Notes: generated by a model not told the origin, from the letters alone. Shown: positions 42,358-53,487, counted from the first letter of the stretch. The stretch is DNA of 64,000 bases from Onthophagus taurus (GCF_036711975.1 NC_091973.1:9858001-9922000), one strand, 5' to 3'. Numbers and translations are program-made.

Positions 42358-42797
42358 CTACATATTATTATAAAATAATATATATTTTTTGTTTATACTT
42401 TCTTTTACCTTTTAAAAAAGGAAATAATACCTTTGTTCAGAAAGTGTCGAAACTAGTTCGAAATTGGACATTTCAGGTAATGATCTGATATTCCAACATA
42501 TTTGCAACGTTACATTTTTGCAATTGAAAGAAGTAATCAATTCTATTTTTCTTATAACAAAAGTGGACTTTTACTTTACTTACCTTAGAGTTATATCTAA
42601 TTTGTCCAAAACATAGTTGAATTGACGAATCTTTAATCTAAGAAAATCTCGAAATTTCTTGTCATCTTCTAATAAAGTCTTGTTTTAAATATCGGATGAT
42701 TTTTTGCATTTTTAGCGTCAGATAATTCTTGGAGTAGAAGTTCCTCATCCTCATTTTCTTCTAACAATAAATCTAATAACAAATTTTGTTTCGCCAT
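40641..42797 (-). pseudogene. PIF/Harbinger transposase (HARBI1-like), two exons
   Basis: Exon 1 (42797-42584) starts MAKQNLLLDLLLEENEDEEL and ends LDKLDITLR. Exon 2 (41521-40641) starts FLATSESMKSLAFAFKISSS, so splicing (CTAAG|gtaagt...ttttcag|GTT) yields the family's LRFLAT junction in phase. DDE_4 motifs: FPNCVGAIDGKHV (Asp), IFIDVGSYEKEGDSGIF (Asp) and HVFVGDEAFRL (Glu region), then RFRIFYTPIAIKPETTDDLI and CCLHNLLR. It would cut and paste at 3-base TA-rich sites. Frameshifts near 42680, 41408, 41240 and 40985 kill it. The single intron holds exons 2-3 of the MADF gene on the opposite strand. Confidence 0.85.
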
Positions 42798-43072
42798 GAC
42801 AAAGTACGTGTTTTCAATTGAAACACGCTTCAACGATACCACAAGCTCATTAGACTTTAATATTTTTCGAAAACCTATCAGTACTGACTGTATCATCCCT
42901 AAAAACTCTCACAGTTGTCACAGTTACAAAGGTGCGGCGTAAAGATTCTTCTTTCATCGCGCTATTCGTACACCACTTTCAATATCTGATTTCGTCGAGG
43001 AAATGCGTAGGGTTATAACATACGTGAAATACAAAATTTCTACAACTTAAACTAATACCGTTTCACCCTAAT
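42798..43072. other. Spacer, nothing recognised
   Basis: Between the PIF transposase start and a Penelope-like fragment. No matching terminal repeat was seen. Confidence 0.4.
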
Positions 43073-43405
43073 TTGCAATTTGAATTTAAAAATGATGATT
43101 ATGCTTTCAATAATTCTATTAAAATTAGCCAACTTTTAATTAATAACAAACACAAATTCAGGGAAAAGGAAATGAGTGGAATATATAAGATAAAGTGTAA
43201 TGAATGCGAAAGTTTTTACATAGGTCAAACAGGTCGAAATATAAAATCCAGATATAAAGAACATATCTCCAAAGAAAACTCCGCTTTTTATAAACATCTA
43301 ATTTCAAACAACCACTCTCCACACTTAGACAATATCAATATTATCAAAAACTTAAAAAAATCTAAATTAATGGATTTCTATGAAGAAATGTTTATTAACC
43401 TATAG
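43073..43405 (+). pseudogene. Penelope-like GIY-YIG endonuclease fragment
   Basis: A 110-residue frame with SGIYKIKCNECESFYIGQTG, RNIKSRYKEH and FYKHLISNNH, ending in a stop after EEMFINL. This is the complete C-terminal GIY-YIG endonuclease of a Penelope-like element. The RT that should precede it is missing, and the strand is opposite to the RT downstream, so it is a separate, 5'-truncated insertion. Confidence 0.8.
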
Positions 43406-43638
43406 AATAAAGTTTTCCCTATTTAAATTAATCTAAATTCCTTTTTCAGTTTTTAAAATTTCTTTGTTATTGTTTTTTCGCTGGCATGTTGCAAAGAGAG
43501 AATTAATTAATTTTTTTAATTTAATTTATATTTTTCATTACTTAGAATTTTGCGTTTAATTTTTAAGGTTAGGTAACATGCGCCTGTTGAATTGATCCAT
43601 TTAATTGATTAAATTATCCATTAGCAAGCTTTGTTTAA
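43406..43638. other. 3' untranslated part of the Penelope-like fragment
   Basis: AT-rich, no coding signature. It ends where the inverted repeat of the next element begins. Confidence 0.4.
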
Positions 43639-43756
43639 GTCAATTAAATAAAACAAAAATTTTCCTCTTTCTTGCTATTTATTTTATTATGCTTCTAAAT
43701 CGATTTCGAGGAAACAATCCTCATCTTCAGTAGAATCTTATATAAAAAAAATTTTT
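43639..43756 (-). repeat. Inverted repeat arm (pseudo-LTR) of a Penelope-like element, 3' side
   Basis: 118 bases that are the exact inverse of 45645-45762. It flanks the RT gene on its 3' side and contains a hammerhead motif on the same strand as the RT. Penelope-like elements are known to carry such pseudo-LTRs in direct or inverted orientation. Confidence 0.8.
43693..43735 (-). ncRNA. Hammerhead ribozyme-like motif (3' pseudo-LTR)
   Basis: Minus strand: TTCTA, CTGAAGA, one unpaired T, GAGGA-loop-TCCTC stem II, GAAA, a minimal ATCGAT stem III, cleavage after ATT, then TAGAA pairing with TTCTA. All core elements of a type I hammerhead are in order. Confidence 0.6.
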
Positions 43757-44074
43757 TTTTTTTTTTAAAAACAATATGAAATAAATCCAAAATTTCTATA
43801 CATTTACTTACTGTCAGTTTAGTTGAAAAAATATATTAATCATCAAAATTTAACACATCCTCCAAATTTAACTTCATCTTTTTTATCCAAACTTGAAAAT
43901 TTCTTACTTTAATAATTGAACAAATATAATAGAATATCAAATTTAAAACGAAAAGTTAAAATACACTTAAAACAAAATCCAAAATAATATAAAACAAAAC
44001 ACGCGTTTACACTTGACAAAAGATACGAAAAATGACTGAAGGTCAAAAGGAACAAGCAAGAAGGAAACTGGTAT
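43757..44074. other. 3' untranslated part of the Penelope-like RT element
   Basis: AT-rich with a long T run near 43750. Nothing else seen. Confidence 0.4.
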
Positions 44075-45657
44075 TCATCCTGAATAACACTGTTTATATT
44101 TAAATTTAAAATCTTTTAGTAAAGTGAAAATAGGTGCAGTATTAATTTGTATTTGATCGTTTAATAAATTATAATTTTGATTGTGTTTATACTTTAAAAT
44201 TTCCAAAGTTTCAAGCAAATCCAATCTTTGACCTTTATTACATTTGTGTATTAATTTAGTTTCTTTGTATTTAATTTTATGTCCCGTTTCCATTTTATGT
44301 TTATAAACATTAGAATTATTTACATTAGATACGTGTTTCTAATCTCCTGCCTGTCTGTCCTATGTAAATACTATTGCAATTATTACATTCTATCGAATAT
44401 ACGCCACATTCTTTTCCTATATCTATTTCTTTTTTATTGTTATAATTTGATAATAATTTTAAAATTGTGTTATTATTAGAATATGCCAGAGAGATATCAT
44501 ATCTGGAGAATAGGTGTTGCATAGTTGAAGTATATCGATTGTAGATTATAGGTTTATATGTTAAATTTGAGTTCTTTATTTTAGTATTTAACGGATCTTT
44601 TTGTTTTATAATACTATAAAAAAGTCTGTCTATAGAACTTCTTGGAAAACCATTATTGTTAGCTAATTTATATATGAAATCTTTTTCGTTTTTTAAAGTT
44701 TCTTTGTCAAGTGGATAATCTAGTATTCTGTTGATTAAGAATCTAAAATTTGCAAATTTCTGATTGTGTGGGTGGTATGAATTGTAGGGGATAGTAGTTA
44801 AAGAGTTTGTAGGTTTCCTGAAAATACTGTATTTAATTTTGTTTTCTATTGTCTTAGTTAAAGTAAGGTCCAAAAAATCCAGTGAATTATCTTTTTCTAT
44901 TTCCATGGTAAATTTTAATTTTTCATGTATGTTGTTTAGATACTTTAAAAATTGTTTCAACTGAGAAATGTCTCCCTTCCAAATGCAAAACACGTCATCT
45001 ACATATCTACACCAAAATTTAATGTTTTCTTCAAATATGCTGTTATAATTAAGAATCATATTTTTCTCAATAAAATCTAGATATATATCTGAGATTAATC
45101 CTGATAAGGGCATGCCCATTGGTAAACCATCAGGTATGTGATAATATTTATCTTCAAAAGAACAATAATTCTGAGTAACTACATGTTTAAGAATTTTATT
45201 TAAATTATTCGACGTATTTTGATCTGTAAAGTGGTTCTCAAAAAGTTGCGAGACAACCTCAAGAGTAAATTCAATAGGAACATTCGAATACAAGTTTGTA
45301 ACGTCAAAGGAAACAAATAAAGTGTCGTCAATATTTAGATTTTTAGTTTTTTCAATAAAATCCCTGGAATTTTTAACTGTATACTTAGGTTCGAAATTTA
45401 TGTGTTTGAAAATTTTTGACATGAATCTTGTTAACTTTTTTGTAGGAGCGTTACCGTATGCTGTAATAGGTCTTATTGGCATATTTTCTTTGTGAAGCTT
45501 AGGCAGAGAATAGAGTCTAGGTATTTCAGGTTTAATTTCCATAAAATAGAAACTGTAAAAGTTTTTTTCCGAATTATTAAGAAAAGGAGTATATTGAATT
45601 AAAGTATCTTTACATTCTTTAATTATATTTCTAGTATTTTTTTTAAAAATTTTTTTT
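44075..45657 (-). pseudogene. Penelope-like reverse transcriptase with GIY-YIG domain
   Basis: The frame is open from the border of the inverted repeat (~45657) through 44325 with no stop. It has PRLYSLPKLHK, motif A FVSFDVTNLYSNVPI, motif B DGLPMGMPLSGLISDIYLDF, motif C WCRYVDDVFCIW and FLDLTLTKTI. The GIY-YIG endonuclease starts at CGVYSIECNNCNSIYIGQTG. A frameshift near 44325 leads to its end (METGHKIKY, then LLETLEILKYKHNQ, stop at 44075). PLE enzymes prime DNA synthesis at the nick made by GIY-YIG. The N-terminal part is truncated exactly at the inverted repeat, so no start codon is present. The catalytic Asp residues are intact. Confidence 0.87.
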
Positions 45658-45762
45658 ATATAAGATTCTACTGAAGATGAGGATTGTTTCCTCGAAATCG
45701 ATTTAGAAGCATAATAAAATAAATAGCAAGAAAGAGGAAAATTTTTGTTTTATTTAATTGAC
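45645..45762 (+). repeat. Inverted repeat arm (pseudo-LTR) of a Penelope-like element, 5' side
   Basis: Exact inverse of 43639-43756. It replaces the 5' part of the RT gene. Its hammerhead motif is on the opposite strand to the RT. Confidence 0.8.
45666..45708 (+). ncRNA. Hammerhead ribozyme-like motif (5' pseudo-LTR)
   Basis: Same fold as 43693-43735, here on the plus strand: TTCTA (45666-45670), CTGAAGA (45671-45677), stem II 45679-45693, GAAA (45694-45697), TAGAA (45704-45708). Confidence 0.6.
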
Positions 45763-45766
45763 TGAT

Positions 45767-45889
45767 CCATTTAAGTTTATATTTTTTTAATTTAAAACTG
45801 TTAATTTTAGTTTTCTCGTTCATTAACACTTTAATTTCTTACTTAATAATTTTCGTTAAGTTTGAAATTGCTACACTTGTTCTCAAACG
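45767..45889 (-). repeat. BEL family 3 3' LTR start, truncated
   Basis: On the minus strand the LTR would begin TGCGTTTGAGAACAAGTG immediately after a polypurine tract and is cut after ~120 bases by the Penelope-like element. No second LTR of this family is in the window, so the call rests on position. Confidence 0.4.
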
Positions 45890-45912
45890 CATTGTCCCCC
45901 CTTTTTTCTAAG
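45890..45912 (-). other. Polypurine tract of BEL family 3
   Basis: Minus strand AGAAAAAAGGGGGGACAA, the expected plus-strand primer just upstream of a 3' LTR. It lies ~400 bases after the integrase stop. Confidence 0.5.
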
Positions 45913-46318
45913 AAAACACTTTTTTCCTAAAAAACATTGTTACAAATCAGATTTTTTCAAACCAAAATTTAATTATTACAATTAATATATTTTTCGGCTT
46001 CTAATTTGTTAACAGCTCCTTTACTTTTATAAAACAAAAAAATGTTTGCAATTTCAACCGCTTAAGTTGTGAGCACGCACAAACTGAATCTCCTTTAGAG
46101 ACAAGGGGGAGGCGCATGTGCAATAGAGGTGGTAGTATATACATGTTGGTGCGGTACAAACATTCCACCCAGGAACAAAAATGTGATTTAACATTTTTTT
46201 TAATGAAATAAAGGAGTCGAAAAATAACAACAGGTAAGTTCAATTGAATATAATTGAAAAGAGAAACAAATCGACAAACAGTAGGTAGATAGATAATAAG
46301 AAACGTGAACTTCTAATT
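45913..46318 (-). other. BEL family 3 3' untranslated region
   Basis: Between the integrase stop and the polypurine tract. A minus-strand 80-residue frame (46243-46001) shows no family signature and I do not call it a gene. Confidence 0.4.
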
Positions 46319-47315
46319 TTAATTTGGTATAAGACAAAGTTTCGTTACGGGTCTGCTTAGACGACCGGTTTTAGTTCTAACGGTCGCTACTCGAACGACG
46401 CCGTCAGTTCCAGGATGAGTTTCTTCTATTCGACCCATTTTCCATTGCAAAGGAGAGCGGTTTTCATTACGAATAATGACGAAATCTCCAACAGCAGGAT
46501 TCGAAGTAAGTGCATTCCACTTTTCCCGATGTTGAAGCGAAGATAAATAACCTTGATGCCATCTCTTCCAGAATTCTTGTATCTCTGGAGCAATTTCCAA
46601 CGGTAGAGGCGATTAATTGGAACCTTACTAATATCGGGATCTACAACAGAAAATATTATTGGTTCTAAACACAAACAATGGGCGGATGTTAATGGTTGTA
46701 AATCGTTGGGATCGCTAGTGATTGCTGACAATGGAATAGAATTGAGAACCGCTTCGATTTGAGTCAGGAGCGTGTATATTTCTTCAAAGGTAAGTCGTTA
46801 CTCTCCTATCACACGTAATAAATGGGTTTTTACGGACTTAACGCCAGCTTCGGCTAGACCATTGAAGTGAGGTGCTCCCGGAGGATGGAATTGTCATCGT
46901 AACTCCAATTTTTCACCAGCGGTTTGAACCATTTGTTGTAATCTGTTATAAGCACCTACAAAATTGGTTCCCTGGTCGGAAAGAATTAGTGAACATCAGC
47001 CCCGGCGTGATGTAAAACGGCGTAGGGCGGCGATGAAAGCGTCTGTTGATAAATGTGAAACCAATTGTAGGTGTATAGCCTATGTGAATGTACAAACGAA
47101 TACACATATGTAAGATTTAACAGACCGCGCTCCACGACAACGGCTGATGGTGGTATAAATTGGTCCAGCAAAATTCACGGCGACACTTGAAAACGGCTTA
47201 GCTTCAGAAATTCGGAAATGAAGGAGATCGGCCATCCAAGGAGTATATGATCTTGCAACGAAAACACCGCAGACATCGTGAGAGCACTCGGTGAATAACG
47301 CTTCTGGAGGCGAGG

Positions 47316-47320
<5 letters not shown>
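46319..47320 (-). pseudogene. BEL/Pao family 3 integrase
   Basis: Reading from ~47300 on the minus strand: MADLLHFRISEAKPFSSVAV then NFAGPIYTT (core start; the usual VDFAGPI has an Asn where the first catalytic Asp should be), then SDQGTNFVGAYNRLQQMV (second Asp) and PHFNGLAEAGVKSVKTHLLR (Glu). The C-terminal domain ends GRLSRPVTKLCLIPN-stop at 46319. Stops and frameshifts near 46610, 46800, 46890 and 46990. Confidence 0.8.

Positions 47321-47369
<49 letters not shown>
47321..47369. repeat. (AT)n microsatellite
   Basis: About 49 bases of pure AT dinucleotides at the edge of an AT-rich insertion in BEL family 3 pol. Confidence 0.95.
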
Positions 47370-47371
<2 letters not shown>

Positions 47372-48099
47372 TATATAATTTAGTTGCTTGTTTTTTTGTA
47401 CTTACCGTTTTTTTTTTATTTTACGAAAGGTAATGGTTTAATCTTTTTTTTGGTTCTGAATATTAATTTTTTTTTGTGAGATAATTTTCATTAGCGAATT
47501 TATTTTTGATTTCGGTTTTATTTTTTTTATTATTACGCCTTTATTTTGAGCTGAAATATACGAAGTCGTGCGGGTTCAATTTAGGGATTTTCTTTTTGGT
47601 TTGTTTTTTTGTATTTTTTTCATTGTTCAATCGCTAATGACATTATTTTTTTGAATTTTGTTTAGGAACCTTGTATAGTTTATTTTATTTATTTACCATT
47701 TATTGCCACAGACAAAAATACAAAATTACATAAGATACACTTGATTTTTGCGAAATTTTTAAATTTCTATTTTTTTTTCTATTTTTTTTGCTTTTCGTTC
47801 TTTGGGTATTATCCCAAATAAATATTATTGCAACTCAAATCTTCGACTTATTTTTGTTGTTGTTGTATTTGTTGTTTTTGGCATTTGTTTACAACACTCA
47901 CTTTACCAACTTCACGTCACAGTTCGTGGACAATACGGCAGCAACTGTGTGGCGCCTTAAAAAAATTATACCCGACCCAATCTCCAAATGAGCTAGGCGA
48001 GGATCGTGTTGTGTTTGGTGTTGTAAATGTGTTGGTATTACATATATTTTGTTGTTGTTGTAATTAAGGTGTCACATGGTTCGGGTATGAATTCGTGAG
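47370..48099. other. T-rich insertion splitting BEL family 3 pol
   Basis: About 730 bases between the integrase start and the RNase H end of one BEL element, very T-rich on plus, with TTGTTGTTG runs near 47850 and 48050. No coding motif or clear inverted ends. Short hydrophobic frames here are compositional. Confidence 0.45.
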
Positions 48100-49174
48100 T
48101 TGAGGGCTAATATTCTGGACAATCGGTAAGCCACGAAATACCCTTCCACCACAATTCAGATGTAATTAATTGGTCGGGAAGAAGACCTCGATATCCGCAA
48201 TCAGCGGGATTGTAAGAGGATGAAACGTGTCTCCAACATTTAGAAGGTAAGATATTCTGAATGTGAGTTACACGGTTTGCAACAAAGATTTTCCATCGGT
48301 TAGGTACCGAAGAAATCCAGGTTAAAGTGACCTGAGAATCAGATCAGGCGAAAATCGAATCGAAAGTGTTGTTTGGGTATAACGCTTCTTTTATGGTCTG
48401 AAATAAATCAGTAAGGAGAACTGTACAACACAGTTCTAGTCTAGGAATCGAAATAGTTTTCAAAGGAGCAACACGTGCTTTTGCACAGACGAAAGAAGTT
48501 TGAATATGAGTAGAAGTTTGATATCGTAAGTATGCGACAGCGCAATACCCAAGTTGAGAGGCATCACAGAATAGATGGAGTTGGATCGACTTGGTGTCTA
48601 TTTTGGTGTCTATTGGCCCCATTAAACGGGGCAAAGTCCAAGTAGATAAAGCAGCTAGGCCTTCTTTGAATAATTTCCACGTATCAGAGTTTGATATGGG
48701 AGGATTTTCATCCCAAGAAAGATTACACTGTCAGAGATTTTGCATTATTGCTTTTGCTTTAAATGTGCAGGGAGTAAGAGAACCAACCGGATCGTAAATC
48801 CGAGCAATTTCTGACAGTATCGAACGTTTAGTACAGGAATTATGACGGGAGGAGTTGGAATAATTAAATTGATCAGTAGTAGGATCCCACCGAAGACCCA
48901 ATACTTTGACATAATTGAGTTCACCAGAATCCATTGATATCGGCTTCTGTAAATTAGTTTCTGAGACAGCTTGTAAGAGATTGACACAATTACTCGCCCA
49001 TGTTCGTAGCTCAAATTCTTCTTTCTTTAATAAAACAATCAATTCTTGTTGTAGGTGTAATGCTTCTTCGACAGATTGAGCTCCGGTTACAATATCATCA
49101 ATATAAACATTATTTTTGAGAACTTCGGCCGCTCTTGGACTGTCATGCCAAAAAAGGAGATGAGGCAACTCCAT
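48100..49174 (-). pseudogene. BEL/Pao family 3 reverse transcriptase and RNase H
   Basis: From 49174 on the minus strand: SPRAAEVLKNNVYIDDIVTG (RT motif C, YIDD), FELRTWASNC, VKVLGLRWDP and RSILSEIARIYDPVGS. RNase H follows with LHLFCDASQLGYCAVAYLRY and TISIPRLELC, then NPADCGYRG near 48190. The frame breaks near 48730 and 48345. The RT start (motifs A and B) is missing: at ~49180 it is joined to an unrelated gene. Confidence 0.82.
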
Positions 49175-49189
49175 ACGTTAAAGTGTTTT

Positions 49190-50786
49190 ACTACGGACGA
49201 TGCCACTTTTTCTCCAAGAGTAGACTCTTTATTTCGTATTCGTTCTTTCGCTGCTTTATATAATGCTTTATCTGCGTCGTGTCTAAATTTTAAATCTGAG
49301 CTTCGTCTAATGGATTCACGCCTCGATCTCCTCTCGATAATAACTTTTCCAACTTTCTCTTTGCAATTCGTTTGCCTGTCAAACGATAACTGTTACGATC
49401 AGGTTCTAACAAATTCATTTTATAATTTCACTCCTTCTTCCTTTTCTTCACAGTTAAAAACTAGAAATGAAGCTCTGCTGTTGTGCTTTAAGCTTTTAAT
49501 CTTTTTAAATAGTTTAGAAAACCAGTTCTGCTCTTAAGTTATACTTAAATCTATTATTATTATTATTCAGCTACACTTAAATCTATTAATATCCTAAAAA
49601 TTAATTGCTACTCAGTTAAAAACATTTCGGTTACTCTACAATACTAAAACGTTCTTGATATATATTTAATCTATAATCTACGTCTAAATATTTTTCTAAT
49701 AACGTTTCTAATAACGTTTCTAATAACTTATTTACGTTTCTTATCATATTTTTAAATCTAATTCCGTCCAACATCTTTTCTTCCCAGTCACTTATCCTTG
49801 ATTGTCTATAAGCAAACGTCCAAGTGTGCATTCGGTACACTCTATTTTTGGATTCGCAAAACGTCACTTTTTTTCCATTTTGTTCACTTCACATCTTCAT
49901 TAATGCGTGCAAATCTAAATCCAGTAATACCTTACCTATACCGTATATGAGCAGTTCTTTAGTTACGCACAAATGTTCACTTGGTGCGCCGTTTGAAGCA
50001 ACCAATATATTCGATTTTATATCACCTTGCATTGTTGATACCACATCGATCACGCTATCGTAATAATTTTTATATTCCATACACTTTTATACTTCTACCC
50101 TACTCGAAACTAAATCGCTAAGTTTCCACAATTCGTGTAACGAGTCGTAAGCCAGTAAAATATTCCTGACCCCCTTTCCATTTTCAACACTTTTCGTACA
50201 TTTTCTATCCATTGGCTGCTGCAGGTCATGCCGCTTACAACGAAATGTGGTGGTGTCGATAAATCACCAACAAAACTATTCATAATCAATTGTCTGCTAT
50301 TAATCACATTTTTCCATTCATCTTCGGTAAAAGTTATGCATTGCCCTTTTGCCATTAATCTTATAACCGGATCAAAATGTAGATTGGCAGACATGCCAAC
50401 CGATATCCATTTCGTTCGATTTTTATTTAAATAATATGTACTCTCGGAGTATAATGGCGCTTGATTACCTTTTTGGAGATTATTTTTCACTGCTTCATTT
50501 AATACTACGTTACTTATGAAAGGTAACTTTCCACAATTTTCTATATAATGTTGTTGATTGCTAGGAAATACGTACTCCGCTAAGTCAGAAGCCAACAAAT
50601 TGATTCCATCGAATACTCCATCCTTTTTCTTTGATTATCACTTCCTAGCGACACATTTGTAGCTGTTGTTTCATTACAATTACCCTCCACTTTGATGTTT
50701 TGGGCAGGTTTCTTATTTTCACCCTTTTCAAATTAATTTACAGCAGCTCTCTTAGTTGGACATTTGGGGTTCGGTCTGGTTACCAT
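49190..50786 (-). pseudogene. Unrecognised decayed gene
   Basis: A run of minus-strand coding-like frames with consistent spacing. The likely start is MVTRPNPKCPTKRAAVN at 50786. It continues through LASDLAEYVFPSNQQHYIEN (from 50598), WISVGMSANLHFDPVIRLMA, CITFTEDEWKNVINSRQLIM and SGMTCSSQWIENVRKVLKM. Then, in other frames, come DVVSTMQGDIKSNILVAS (50080-49889) and RQSRISDWEEKMLDGIRFKN (49867-49631), ending LNIYQERFSIVE-stop. At least four frame breaks. A LETLLETLLEKY duplication is visible. I do not recognise the family; the pattern suggests a mobile or multicopy arthropod gene of ~450-500 residues. Neighbours are a BEL fragment and a BEL LTR. Confidence 0.5.
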
Positions 50787-51000
50787 TAAACACCAATATT
50801 ATTTTTTACATTAGTACATTATCTACTTGTATTACATTTGAATTACTTACTCGTTACGTTAAAAATCCTCTGTACTAACTGCACCAAAAATCTACACAAT
50901 ATTTTTAATATGTACTAAATACACAAAAACCTTACTCAGAAGCACAACACTCTGCTGTACAACTTCGATCAACGTTGTATTTATAGCAATACATAAGGTT

Positions 51001-51014
51001 GGTGGTGGGGGGAG
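51001..51014 (+). other. Polypurine-tract-like G-rich run before the LTR
   Basis: GGTGGTGGGGGGAG lies immediately before the TG of the LTR. A polypurine tract normally precedes a 3' LTR, so this LTR may once have been the 3' end of an upstream element. Confidence 0.4.
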
Positions 51015-52394
51015 TGATGTTTCACATCATTACCGAATATATCTACTATACATGTTCTTACACGACATTATATCGTGAGACGTCAGACAGAACGCATGAC
51101 AAATTTATTAAGAAGCTCCTAAAATAATATCTCGCAGGTAGATCATGACTCACCTACTACTAACAAGTTAGTTGACCTTCTCCTCGAACGTATCCCTACA
51201 AAAAATTTACCGATTCAAGAACCTCCTCACTTATTTTTAAATACTCGTATACCTTTACATAATAAATTAAAAAAATATATCTCGCAGGTAGGTCATGACT
51301 CACTTATTTGTATACCTACATGTCTCAAAACCGTATACCTTTGTGTATAATAAATTAAGAGATATATCGAACAATTAACAGTTCATTGAGAAGCGTCGAA
51401 GGATAAACATAGTAATTGTTTTCATCTAGGTAAACAAGTTACATATAAAGATAATTTTTTAATAACTTTCTCAAAATAACATGATCTAAACTATAAATTT
51501 TTAATAATTTCGTCAAAATAGCATGATCTTCTCAAGTTAATTGACCTCCTCCTCAAACGAAACCCCTCAAAAAGTTTGCCGATTCAAGAACCTCCTCTCC
51601 TCATTGAATCTCCTCCGACCTCCAAAAAATTTGCCGGTTCAAGAACCTCCTCCTAGAACGCAGCTTCGAGGAGGAGGTTCTTGAATCGGCGAATCTATAC
51701 TACTCTTATGTCTTTACTACCTCATCTAGTGGTTTCAGTGATACAACTTCTGTACAACTGGAACTGGAATCCGTACGTATATTATTATAACGGCAAACAT
51801 TTCTGAAATACCATTACAACTGATTAAGTATTTATATAAATATGTCGAGGATTATTTAGCTTAATGTAACAGAATGAAAAAAATGTATTAATTACATAGG
51901 ATCAGTTATAAAGAATGGGAAATCTCAGCACTGGAGATAGCTACATACGAAAATATGATGAATTAACCCAACATGCCTTATGTCGATGTCGCTGATTTAT
52001 GAGATACAGGTGTTCAAAAAATACTTCCTTTCTAAAACTTTCTAATAATTTTGAATGTTTTAATAGTAACTACTCGGAAAATTAATACACAATTGACATT
52101 TAAGAAAAAAATGGAAATAAGATCGCTAAAATAACAACTTTCTTGTTGTCACAATTTTGATCTCGTGCGCACTTTTAATAGAGAAAAATCAACTGTCGAG
52201 CGATTATCACGTTTGCCGTTCTTACCGAAAATTAAATTCATTTGTGTCGTAACGAAGAGGGTTAGATTGGGATTTGTTAATTAGGATTAGGTAATTATAC
52301 ACCTTTTTTATTTTCAAACTTGTTTTTATTTCAAAGAAAATTATTTGAAACCGGCACCTTTTATTTTGAACCCGGTTTTTATCGGCTGTATTCA
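51015..52394 (+). repeat. BEL/Pao family 1 LTR, copy 2
   Basis: 1380 bases, TG...CA ends, followed by the primer site TGGTCCTTCGAGCCGG at 52397. Nearly identical to 1-1280 apart from short indels, including ~50 extra bases at 52015-52067 and ~30 near 52130. Contains the same hairpin near 51640-51697. Confidence 0.88.
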
Positions 52395-52396
52395 TT

Positions 52397-52414
52397 TGGT
52401 CCTTCGAGCCGGAT
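52397..52414 (+). other. Primer-binding site, copy 2
   Basis: TGGTCCTTCGAGCCGGAT, same as 1283-1300. Confidence 0.75.
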
Positions 52415-52888
52415 ATATATTTATTTTTCCAATTTTACTCAATTCTTCTTTAAGATTTTGTTCCTCGTGGAACTTTAATTGAATATTTTTTATTTTTCTT
52501 ATTTTCTAAAATTACGTTTCTCATGTTTGGAGAGATTTTCTTTAATTTTCGGCGTGGCCATCTGGCACAACGTGGTCAACAATTTTTTTTTGTGCCGTCA
52601 CACGTGCGACGTTACATGCAACCTTATTGTTCTCTTGAACTTAAAATTTCCTTACAACTTTGAATATTTTTAATTTCTAAATTTTTCCGCAATTCTTCTT
52701 TAAGAATTTGTTCCCCTTGGAACATTAATTGAATATTTATTTTCTAAATCTTTTCTTTCCCGCATTTTCTCATCTGAAAAAATTACCTTTTTAATTTATT
52801 CTAATTATTATTGATATTACTTCCAGGAGTGGTAATTCTTATCTCGTTTCTTTCTTGTTTATTTCCCCTGCCTTCTCCCTGAGACATT

Positions 52889-53487
52889 ATGGCAGATAAA
52901 CTTAATAAATTAATTTTACGACGTCAAGTCGCTGAGAATCGCCTTATCGAAACCATGAATGCTGGTCAAGATATTATCGACGATCCGAAACAACAAGCGG
53001 AATTTCTAGTTCGTGATGAATATGTAGAAGTATCTTATACTGATTTCAAGACGATCCATAATCAGATCGTTGGTTTAATTGATGATGATGAGTTTGATGA
53101 TTATGATAAGATTCGGCAACGGGTCGATGGTGCCTATTTTACAATCAAGGCACTTATACAAAAATTCACGCCAGCCCCGGCGAATCCTCAGGGTGGCCCT
53201 CATAGGATCACCACACCTAAATTGAATGAACTTTCAATGGTCAACAGAAAGATTGGCCTACCTTTTTTGATTTGTTCCGAACTATGGTACACGGAAACAA
53301 GTCGTTATCTCCAGTGGCTAAATATCAATACCTATTGACGTCACTCACTGGAGAAGCTTTGAAATTGGTAAAGAGAATTCCAGTGACCAATGAGAATTAT
53401 ACTAGTGGAAGATTCGAAATCAGCCGTCAAATGTCCGATATGCTCCGAATCACATCAAGTTTACCGATGTGCTCAATTTCATGTTAA
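52889..53487 (+). pseudogene. BEL family 1 gag, copy 2
   Basis: Opens with MADKLNKLILRRQVAENRLI at 52889 and is in frame to 53338. A deletion of ~12-14 bases near 53237 shifts the frame, which continues at 53272-53487. Compared with copy 1 the N-terminus is better preserved. The C-terminal half of gag is missing at the same junction as in copy 1, so that deletion pre-dates the duplication. Confidence 0.75.

Noticed and set aside
42584-42797. Treating the MAKQ exon and the DDE exon as two separate transposase fragments
   Set aside because: The GT-AG junction joins them in phase into the family-conserved LRFLAT sequence, so one intron is the simpler explanation.
47788-48067. Hydrophobic plus-strand frames resembling membrane proteins
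   Set aside because: They arise from T-rich, TTGTTG-repeat sequence in an insertion; composition alone explains them.
49076-49537. 153-residue plus-strand frame
   Set aside because: Its first part is antisense to BEL RT (YIDD region). The remainder is antisense to basic, coding-like minus-strand sequence of unknown nature.
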